Assembly (NCBI GenBank): GCA_937892865.1
Contig: CALBJG010000007.1
Coordinates: 1-10,967, forward strand
Reading direction: 5' to 3'
Length of the DNA stretch: 10,967 nucleotides
DNA from: an uncultured Clostridia bacterium
Lineage (GTDB): Bacteria; Bacillota; Clostridia; Oscillospirales; Oscillospiraceae
Below, in pieces: positions 1 to 4,549 of the stretch. The stretch's first letter is position 1. Each line of letters begins with the position of its first letter. Below the pieces are notes generated by a model. That model did not search any database and had not been told where the DNA came from. It saw nothing but the letters and a program-made list of their open reading frames with translations. A program made the translations under genes and the position numbers.

Positions 1-525
1 CTGGAACATCTCGCCTGCGCCCTCGCAGTCAGAGCCGGTAATCAAGGGAGTATGGACATAGACAAAATCCCGATCCTGGAAAAACTGGTGGATCGCCATC
101 GCCGCCAGAGAGCGAACACGGAACACAGCCTGGAAGGTGTTGGTCCGGGGACGCAGATGGGTAATGGTACGCAAGAATTCCATAGAGTGGCGCTTGGGCT
201 GCAGGGGGAAATCGCCGGTGGATGCGCCCTCCACCTCTACGGTCTTTGCCTGGATCTCAAAGGGCTGCTTGCTGTCAGGGGTCAGCACCACAGTGCCGGT
301 AACGATCAGCGCTGCGCCGATATTGATCTTGGAGATCTCCTGGAAATTCTCGATGGTGTCATTGTAAACCACCTGGACGGGATTAAAATATGTGCCGTCA
401 TTTAAGACGATAAAACCAAACTGCTTGGAGGGGCGACGATTGCGCACCCAGCCGCCGATCACAACTTCCTGATCGGCGTAAGCAGCGGTGTTCTTATACA
501 GTTCACGAACAGAAATCAGTTCCAT
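1..525 (-). CDS. asnS: Asparaginyl-tRNA synthetase, N-terminal part (partial)
   Basis: Cytoplasmic class IIb aminoacyl-tRNA synthetase that charges tRNA-Asn with asparagine. The window holds the first 175 codons, from the ATG at 525-523 to the left edge, with no stop. Residues about 18-105 form the OB-fold anticodon-binding domain (begins VVIGGWVRNRR, then FGFIVLNDG). The catalytic core starts at about residue 115 with HSMEFLRTITHLRPRTN and continues through FRVRSLAAMAIHQFF. It then reaches the family signature TGSDCEGAGEMFQ at the edge, which is typical of AsnRS rather than AspRS. Class II motifs 2 and 3 lie outside the window. A GAGGA ribosome binding site lies 8 bases before the ATG. The gene is the second of two minus-strand genes, 85 bases after the TraX-like stop, and has its own promoter in that gap. 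Identification is firm; only the 3' end is missing. Confidence 0.96.
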   Translation of the reverse strand, partial: MELISVRELYKNTAAYADQEVVIGGWVRNRRPSKQFGFIVLNDGTYFNPVQVVYNDTIENFQEISKINIGAALIVTGTVVLTPDSKQPFEIQAKTVEVEGASTGDFPLQPKRHSMEFLRTITHLRPRTNTFQAVFRVRSLAAMAIHQFFQDRDFVYVHTPLITGSDCEGAGEMFQ

Positions 526-564
526 AACACAGTCCTCACTTGCTTGTTACAAAATATACAATAG

Positions 565-593
565 AGTATACGCCAATTTGTCAGATTTTACAA
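565..593 (-). promoter_or_regulatory. Sigma-A promoter for asnS
   Basis: On the minus strand a -35 TTGTAA (593-588) and a -10 TATACT (570-565) are separated by exactly 17 bases. They lie about 40 bases upstream of the asnS ATG. The gap holds no convincing terminator, so read-through from the TraX-like gene is also possible. No T-box specifier or antiterminator can fit in the short leader. Confidence 0.6.
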
Positions 594-610
594 GAGGTTT
601 TGGGTATTTT

Positions 611-1303
611 TTACCGCAAAAAGGATAATAACAACATATGTACCGGATAAAACAGGTAGAAGCCCCATTGCAGGATCGGTGAATGGGTAGTTTTTTTGCC
701 GCTATAGAGGGCAATGGGAATCATTGCAAAAATCGCAAACAGTTGAATAGGGAAAGAAATACCAAGGAAAGTCACTTTCCAACTACCCACCAAAAGTTGC
801 GCCGGGATCATCAGCGCCGTCTGCAAAAGGCGTTTGTGGGGTAGATTTTCTGTGAGCAGGAAGACAGCCACCATCACGATACCTGCGCCGCCGTAATCCG
901 AATGGAGCAGTTCTCCAAAGAGATAAAAAGGAATCAGCAACAAAACCTTCAGTGGTAAATTTTCTACTTTCTCCATCAGCATCGCCATTAAGAATGCAAA
1001 GAACAGCGTGACCATCACACTTTGTCCGCCAGGGTAGCATATGCGCCCGGAAATAAACAAATTAAAAGGGATCTCTGATAAAAGCATACCGACTCCCAAA
1101 CGGATCATATACTTTTTCTTGCTGCGGGTGTGGATAAAGCCCTGGCAGAGCAAAAAGCAAAAGATAGGAAATGCAAGGCGACCGATGACGCGCAGTTCCG
1201 TATAATAGCCCGGAATCAGATTCATATAGCCAATATGATCCAGTAACATCAGAAGACAAGCCAGTATTTTTAAATGCTCCTGGGTGAAAATTTTCCACTT
1301 CAT
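611..1303 (-). CDS. TraX family integral membrane protein
   Basis: A 230-residue hydrophobic protein that starts with the hallmark of the TraX family (F-pilin acetylase type, PF05857): a short basic leader followed by LKILACLLMLLDHIGY. A second family block is RLAFPIFCFLLCQGF followed by a basic loop (HTRSKKKY). Several further membrane segments follow, including VMVTLFFAFLMAMLM, VLLLIPFYLFGELL, GIVMVAVFLLT and a C-terminal FYLFYPVHMLLLSFL. I estimate 7-8 segments. In plasmid F, TraX N-acetylates pilin. Chromosomal Firmicutes homologues without conjugation genes nearby are probably acyltransferases acting on an unknown envelope substrate. Here no conjugation gene is in view. The start ATG (1303-1301) has TAAGGAG upstream at good spacing. 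Length is normal for the family, the frame is intact, and the stop is TAA. Function beyond the family name is not resolved. Confidence 0.88.
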   Translation of the reverse strand: MKWKIFTQEHLKILACLLMLLDHIGYMNLIPGYYTELRVIGRLAFPIFCFLLCQGFIHTRSKKKYMIRLGVGMLLSEIPFNLFISGRICYPGGQSVMVTLFFAFLMAMLMEKVENLPLKVLLLIPFYLFGELLHSDYGGAGIVMVAVFLLTENLPHKRLLQTALMIPAQLLVGSWKVTFLGISFPIQLFAIFAMIPIALYSGKKTTHSPILQWGFYLFYPVHMLLLSFLR

Positions 1304-1332
1304 AGCCTATTCTCCTTAAAAAAACTATTGGG

Positions 1333-1341
1333 ATTATACCA
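1333..1341 (-). promoter_or_regulatory. Extended -10 promoter for the TraX-family gene
   Basis: On the minus strand TGGTATAAT gives a perfect -10 (TATAAT, 1338-1333) with the extended TG one base upstream. No good -35 lies 16-18 bases upstream, which is common for extended -10 promoters. The start codon is about 30 bases downstream. This promoter diverges from the tRNA promoter at 1409-1437. Confidence 0.6.
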
Positions 1342-1408
1342 TAAAAAGCAGAATTTGCCTATCTTTTTTAGTGAAAAATGTAATTTTTGGATAAGAAAGA
1401 AAAAGTTG

Positions 1409-1437
1409 TTGCAAAATAATAAAAGGCGTGTTATAAT
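1409..1437 (+). promoter_or_regulatory. Promoter of the tRNA-Gln/tRNA-Lys unit
   Basis: A -35 TTGCAA (1409-1414), 17-base spacer and perfect -10 TATAAT (1432-1437) lie about 35 bases before the first tRNA. The bases right after the -10 (ACGGCG) are GC-rich, the kind of discriminator found at stable-RNA promoters under stringent (ppGpp/GTP) control. That regulatory reading is inference. Confidence 0.8.
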
Positions 1438-1471
1438 ACGGCGTGTGTCCGCCGCTGGGCACGCCACACAT

Positions 1472-1546
1472 TGGGATGTCGCCAAGCGGTAAGGCACCAG
1501 ACTTTGACTCTGGCATTCGTAGGTTCAAATCCTGCCATCCCAGCCA
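1472..1546 (+). tRNA. tRNA-Gln (anticodon UUG)
   Basis: A full cloverleaf can be drawn. Acceptor TGGGATG (1472-1478) pairs with CATCCCA (1536-1542). The anticodon stem CCAGA/TCTGG (1497-1501/1509-1513) encloses loop CTTTGAC with anticodon TTG at 1504-1506. The T-stem is GTAGG/CCTGC around TTCAAAT. Discriminator G is followed by an encoded CCA (1544-1546). The U-A first acceptor pair is typical of bacterial tRNA-Gln. In Gram-positive bacteria this tRNA is usually first charged with Glu and then amidated by GatCAB; that step is family knowledge, not seen here. Confidence 0.97.
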
Positions 1547-1549
1547 TTT

Positions 1550-1625
1550 GACCCGCTAGCTCAGTTGGCAGAGCAATTGCCTTTTAAGCAATGGGTCTGG
1601 AGTTCGAATCTCCAGCGGGTCACCA
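1550..1625 (+). tRNA. tRNA-Lys (anticodon UUU)
   Basis: Acceptor GACCCGC (1550-1556) pairs with GCGGGTC (1615-1621). The D-arm is GCTCAGTTGGCAGAGC. The anticodon stem ATTGC/GCAAT encloses loop CTTTTAA with anticodon TTT at 1583-1585. The T-arm is CTGGA GTTCGAA TCTCCAG-like and in standard position. Discriminator A is followed by an encoded CCA (1623-1625). It starts only 3 bases after the tRNA-Gln CCA, so the two are co-transcribed and processed from one precursor. Confidence 0.97.
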
Positions 1626-1663
1626 AAAAGAGGTAGATACCTTTCGGTATCTACCTCTTTTTT
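1626..1663 (+). terminator. Intrinsic terminator of the tRNA unit
   Basis: A near-perfect hairpin starts immediately after the tRNA-Lys CCA. The arm AAAAGAGGTAGATACC pairs with GGTATCTACCTCTTTT around a TTTC loop and runs into a T tract ending at 1663. The A-rich 5' arm makes it usable from the opposite strand too, where it could back up termination of the lipoprotein gene. Confidence 0.95.
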
Positions 1664-1674
1664 ATTGTGGAACA

Positions 1675-1712
1675 CTGGAGATTCGAATAATGTAAATCAC
1701 AACAGTCCGGTG
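1675..1712. repeat. Intergenic repeat, copy 1
   Basis: This segment shares the core GAATAATnTAAAT plus CAACAGTCCGGTG with 4368-4402, and both copies start with CTGGA. Each lies 10-15 bases after a strong intrinsic terminator. In this copy CAACAGTCC (1700-1708) continues into the complementary GGACTGTTG (1712-1720), giving a 9-bp stem with a 3-base loop. The first 13 bases, CTGGAGATTCGAA, are the exact reverse complement of 1603-1615 in tRNA-Lys. Confidence 0.7.
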
Positions 1713-1753
1713 GACTGTTGGTTGCCGCATTCCACGGCGGCAACACAATTATT
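1700..1753. other. Tandem hairpins in the repeat region
   Basis: Two stems follow one another without a gap. The first is CAACAGTCC/GGACTGTTG (1700-1720). The second is GTTGCCGC/GCGGCAAC (1721-1744), with an 8-base loop, followed by ACAATTATTTTTT. The second stem plus T tract could act as a backup terminator on the plus strand. No gene is read through it, so a repeat-element structure is at least as likely. Confidence 0.55.
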
Positions 1754-1786
1754 TTTTGTGTATTTTTATGGTAAATAGTTATAATT

Positions 1787-1831
1787 AAGGCTCTGCGGTC
1801 GCTGAAATTCAGTTTCCATAGAGCCTTTTCT
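1787..1831. terminator. Possible terminator downstream of the lipoprotein gene
   Basis: AAGGCTCT (1787-1794) pairs with AGAGCCTT (1820-1827) around a 25-base loop that holds a small inner hairpin (CTGA/TCAG). The better T run is on the plus side (CCTTTTCT). On the minus strand, the direction of the nearest gene ending at 1966, the tail is only TTAATTAT. A second, AT-only stem ATAAAATT/AATTTTAT spans 1834-1856. Together these may end the lipoprotein transcript, but the tail is weak. Confidence 0.4.
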
Positions 1832-1965
1832 ATATAAAATTCTAATACAATTTTATGAAATGTCGATAGAGTCTACGTTCCTGCCGGGGGGGATGCAAAG
1901 GTCGAGTAAATACGGAACAGTCTTCAGAACCATTATCCCCTCACTTTTTGGCAGAATATTGGAAT

Positions 1966-3654
1966 TTACTCAAATACGAAGCACGCATATTGACTTTGCA
2001 CCCACCCTAAGAACTGCTTGTAGAATTGCGTATATGTCATGCCGTACCATTTATCAAACTGTTCTTGCGCTAAAAAACCAGATACTACCATATCTATGCC
2101 GTATTGTTCAACTAAATAATCAATAGCTAGCATAGTCTCCGGATATGTGAGAATGTTTCCGCTTTTTCCGATATATTTTGTTCGTTTGGTCCCTTCAACC
2201 GAATACTCATTTATCGGAAGTCCGTTTTTATTATCAAGATCACGACGAAGTAGTGTTGTAATACCGCATGCACGGTAGAATGCACCGGCATCAATATCCA
2301 CACTGGTTGTGGGTAGAGTGGTAAACTGTTCATAACATGTAACAATGCACGCCTGTTGCTCCATAGTTACGGGATCCACATTCTGATACACGGTTGGATC
2401 AGTTAGATAAATAAACATCGAATCTCGTCTGGGCATCCCGTGCTTGGTCTCCAATTCAGAAGCAAACCAGTTTGCTAATCCCTCGCTCAGCCAGATATCC
2501 TCTCCGTTGAGAGCCAGGCCTCTGGGCAGCAGAATATGGCAAAGTTCGTGCCATAGACTACCAGGTTCACCAATGCTGATTTCTGAAGAGACAAAATCTG
2601 CTTTTGTTTGTCCAGTAGAACTTATAAATCGAACTTTTGTGGTAACATTTGCGTTGTTTTGTACTTGCTCAAATGCATCAGGAAGCAAACCCTGCATACG
2701 CTGTAACAGTTCCTCATATCCTTCGTAAAAATGACAAAGGAACAGGTAGTATTCCTCTGCGGTGCCAATCCAATCAGTTGGCCGAAGTTCAAAGCGAAAC
2801 CGGTCCATGTTCCTGTCTGCACAGAGAGTTACGGTTTTTGCAGAGATATGAGAAACCGCTAAATGCGAAACTTCTTTGTGCCCCTCCGGAAACGAAGGTG
2901 TTTCCAACTGGTACTTGGAAGTCCAAAACTGTACCGCTTGGTCAGCAGTTTCCAACTGGATATATTCGTCCAAACTATTGTGTTGTAAAAAGAGTTCTGT
3001 CACACTCTGCGACAATTTCTGTGTCAGTTGTATGGTGTCCGTATCACAGAATTCAGGCATAAAATATGCCGGGAACAGAGACAAAACCAATGGCTTATTT
3101 TTCGTATAGTCTTTTATAAGGGAAGAGACATCGGTAGGCTCTTCGAAGATAAATCGACTGAGACCAACACTCTGCCAAAGCATGGGTAACCCGTATAATT
3201 CCGCTACCAAAGCCCGACGATATGTACCAGAACTGATATCCTGCAGTGTACAGTAGACATGTCCTGCACCGTTCTGCGGTTGACCAAAAATAGTTTTCTC
3301 TACCAGATAGAGTTGCACTGGGTGCAAAGTAGTGCCTATTTTCTCTGTGATTACTGACAAATCTTTTTCAATTTGACGAATTGCATCTTGCAGTACATGT
3401 GTATCAAAAATGTCCTGCTCTATGTGTATAACACCATACCCGGTGGTAACTGTAAATACTTTGAAATCTGCAGCATATTGTTCAGTTCGGTAATGCCGTC
3501 CTTCTTTTATGTCATTAAATTCCACAGAAGAAGCCAAGGTTGTCTGGGGATTGTTGTTGTCGATTATATTCTGTTGGTTTGACGCATTACAACCGGTCAG
3601 TAAGATACAAAAGGCTACAAACAGTAGGTATATCTTCAAGTGCATTGATGTCAT
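1966..3654 (-). CDS. Lipoprotein with gluzincin-type zinc metallopeptidase site
   Basis: A 562-residue protein, probably membrane-anchored by a lipid and facing outward. Residues 1-22 are a lipoprotein signal peptide with lipobox LLTGC; Cys22 would be lipidated. Residues about 40-360 are a mixed alpha/beta region I do not recognise. Residues 367-400 carry the catalytic signature LWHELCH (H369, E370, H373), followed 18 residues after H373 by E391 in WLSEGLANWFASEL. HExxH plus a downstream Glu in an EGxAxxF-like context is the zinc site of the gluzincin (peptidase MA) clan, found in M1 and related enzymes, so a zinc peptidase is the best call. The rest (400-562) is helical-looking and could close the active-site cleft. 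A GGAGG site lies 5 bases before the ATG at 3654-3652; Met4 is a poorer start. The gene stands alone, with its 3' end facing the tRNA terminator. No exact family name or substrate can be given. Confidence 0.82.
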   Translation of the reverse strand: MTSMHLKIYLLFVAFCILLTGCNASNQQNIIDNNNPQTTLASSVEFNDIKEGRHYRTEQYAADFKVFTVTTGYGVIHIEQDIFDTHVLQDAIRQIEKDLSVITEKIGTTLHPVQLYLVEKTIFGQPQNGAGHVYCTLQDISSGTYRRALVAELYGLPMLWQSVGLSRFIFEEPTDVSSLIKDYTKNKPLVLSLFPAYFMPEFCDTDTIQLTQKLSQSVTELFLQHNSLDEYIQLETADQAVQFWTSKYQLETPSFPEGHKEVSHLAVSHISAKTVTLCADRNMDRFRFELRPTDWIGTAEEYYLFLCHFYEGYEELLQRMQGLLPDAFEQVQNNANVTTKVRFISSTGQTKADFVSSEISIGEPGSLWHELCHILLPRGLALNGEDIWLSEGLANWFASELETKHGMPRRDSMFIYLTDPTVYQNVDPVTMEQQACIVTCYEQFTTLPTTSVDIDAGAFYRACGITTLLRRDLDNKNGLPINEYSVEGTKRTKYIGKSGNILTYPETMLAIDYLVEQYGIDMVVSGFLAQEQFDKWYGMTYTQFYKQFLGWVQSQYACFVFE

Positions 3655-3741
3655 ATTAACCTCCGTTGTAATTAATTGTAAATAGAGCAGTCTTAACTTA
3701 TTGAATAATTAGACAAGGAGTTATTATGCTGGATGCCTAAG

Positions 3742-3769
3742 TTTATATCATTAAGTATATCATAGACAA
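3742..3769 (-). promoter_or_regulatory. Candidate promoter of the lipoprotein gene
   Basis: On the minus strand a -35 TTGTCT (3769-3764) and a -10 TATAAA (3747-3742) are 16 bases apart. This gives a leader of roughly 80 bases before the ATG at 3654. The region is AT-rich and other -10-like hexamers occur (for example TATACT nearby), so the exact choice is uncertain. Confidence 0.4.
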
Positions 3770-4007
3770 TTAATAATTGAAAGAAGCAAAAAAGTATTCT
3801 GCCTAATTATTCTATTGCCTGTATTCAATAAAAACTCCTGTTTTTGTCAGATCAATGACAGGCATATAAGTCACTTAGGTTAGTCAGTTTCCGTTGCGGA
3901 GATCTCGTAACAGCCACATTGATGCATAGGATAACATTATTCCATATTTTCTGCTATTCTATAAGTATTATCAGACATAATGCAGGCTATTTATTCAAAA
4001 TGCTGTC

Positions 4008-4036
4008 TTTACAGCCCACAATGTTTATGGTAACAT
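4008..4036 (+). promoter_or_regulatory. Candidate promoter of the DUF2007-like gene
   Basis: A -35 TTTACA (4008-4013), a 17-base spacer ending in TGG (an extended -10 feature) and a -10 TAACAT (4031-4036) lie just before the gene. Transcription would start only about 18 bases ahead of the ATG, leaving little more than the ribosome binding site as leader. Confidence 0.4.
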
Positions 4037-4060
4037 AATATCTCAAGGGGGCGTTTAAAA

Positions 4061-4333
4061 ATGTTATTTTTTCTAAGAAAACGGCTTTTTTTAGATACTA
4101 ATGCAATTGAGTTTGCGCGTATTAAAAATATTCTTGCGAAAAACGGGATTAAATATGAAGTAAAAACCACTGTCAGTGAGAATGCTGCAACGAGAAGATT
4201 TAACTCCGCTGCAGCTGCCCATCTGCGGCAGCCATATTCCAATTTTTCTTCCCAAACCTATGTATACTATATTTATGTAAAAAACTCTGACTATAAAAAA
4301 GCCAAAGCATTGGCCTATTCAAAAAAACAGTGA
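4061..4333 (+). CDS. Small DUF2007-like cytoplasmic protein
   Basis: A 90-residue basic protein with no signal peptide. It follows the pattern of DUF2007 (PF09413, annotated as putative signal-transducing) and of the short Clostridia proteins related to it. An alpha/beta unit, FARIKNILAKNGIKYEVKTT (residues about 18-37), is joined by a polar linker (residues 38-66) to the strand-helix unit YVYYIYVKNSDYKKAKAL (residues 67-84). In DUF2007 proteins these halves form a small ferredoxin-like fold; the biochemical role is unknown. AAGGGGG lies 8-9 bases before the ATG. The TGA stop (4331-4333) is inside the terminator stem that follows, so the gene is a single-gene transcription unit. An open frame on the opposite strand is a shadow. 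Family assignment rests on pattern recognition only. Confidence 0.75.
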   Translation: MLFFLRKRLFLDTNAIEFARIKNILAKNGIKYEVKTTVSENAATRRFNSAAAAHLRQPYSNFSSQTYVYYIYVKNSDYKKAKALAYSKKQ

Positions 4334-4360
4334 TAGCATCTGCTATCACTGTTTTTCTTT
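4323..4360 (+). terminator. Intrinsic terminator overlapping a stop codon
   Basis: AAAAACAGTGATAG (4323-4336) pairs perfectly with CTATCACTGTTTTT (4343-4356) around CATCTG, and the tail continues as CTTT. The 5' arm includes the last two-and-a-half codons and the TGA of the DUF2007-like gene. The arm is near symmetrical and could also stop transcription from the other side. Confidence 0.92.
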
Positions 4361-4367
4361 GCAGGCG

Positions 4368-4402
4368 CTGGACTTGAATAATCTAAATGCAACAGTCCGG
4401 TG
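4368..4402. repeat. Intergenic repeat, copy 2
   Basis: This copy matches 1675-1712 over CTGGA, then GAATAATnTAAAT, then the uninterrupted CAACAGTCCGGTG. It lacks a few bases in the 5' part and lacks the complementary GGACTGTTG arm, so the first hairpin is lost. A second small stem, GCGAT/ATCGC (4407-4411/4422-4426), still follows, mirroring the two-stem layout of copy 1. Confidence 0.7.
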
Positions 4403-4468
4403 TGGAGCGATGGGTCACAATATCGCAAAATACTGATCATATTTCCCAACGATTTGTCCACTAATTCG

Positions 4469-4510
4469 TTGAATATTCCCCTTTTTATATTTTAAATTGT
4501 ATATTATAAT
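4469..4510 (+). promoter_or_regulatory. Promoter region of the giant secreted protein gene
   Basis: A perfect -10 TATAAT lies at 4505-4510 but has only TTTTTA 17 bases upstream as -35. An alternative is TTGAAT (4469-4474), 17 bases, TTAAAT (4492-4497). The start codon is 40-52 bases downstream. The tract is very AT-rich, so only the region, not the exact hexamers, can be supported. Confidence 0.45.
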
Positions 4511-4549
4511 ATTTATAAGATTTCTATTTTTCTCAAGGAGGCGTGTTCC

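Larger units (their letters stand above)
3655..4060. other. Intergenic region between divergent genes
   Basis: This 406-base AT-rich stretch separates the minus-strand lipoprotein from the plus-strand small gene. It holds candidate promoters in both directions and a strong Shine-Dalgarno (AAGGAG, 3715-3720) placed 5 bases before an ATG that opens only the 4-codon frame MLDA (3726-3740). It also has small stems: GTCA/TGAC around GATCAA (about 3846-3859) and a 7-bp stem with two G-U pairs around AGATC at 3892-3910. I see no longer gene, no recognisable riboswitch core and no tRNA-like structure. Confidence 0.6.

Noticed and set aside
52..405. Plus-strand open frame of 117 codons
   Set aside because: It is antisense to asnS, whose protein is unmistakable.
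611..1303. TraX-like gene as evidence of a conjugative element
   Set aside because: No relaxase, coupling protein or type IV secretion gene is nearby, and chromosomal TraX-family genes are common in Firmicutes.
1550..1720. tRNA-Lys 3' end as an attachment site of an integrated island
   Set aside because: Integration leaves a direct repeat of the tRNA 3' end. The copy found is inverted and only about 60 bases away, and no integrase or phage gene is present.
1860..2126. Plus-strand open frame of 88 codons
   Set aside because: It overlaps the 3' end of the lipoprotein gene on the opposite strand, has no ribosome site and shows no recognisable protein features.
3840..3910. Possible riboswitch or structured RNA before the small gene
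   Set aside because: Only short stems with weak or G-U pairs can be drawn, no known aptamer core is recognisable, and the likelier promoter at 4008-4036 lies downstream of them.
4009..4242. Minus-strand open frame opposite the small DUF2007-like gene
   Set aside because: The plus-strand frame has a ribosome site, a family-like pattern and a terminator at its stop; the minus-strand frame has none of these.
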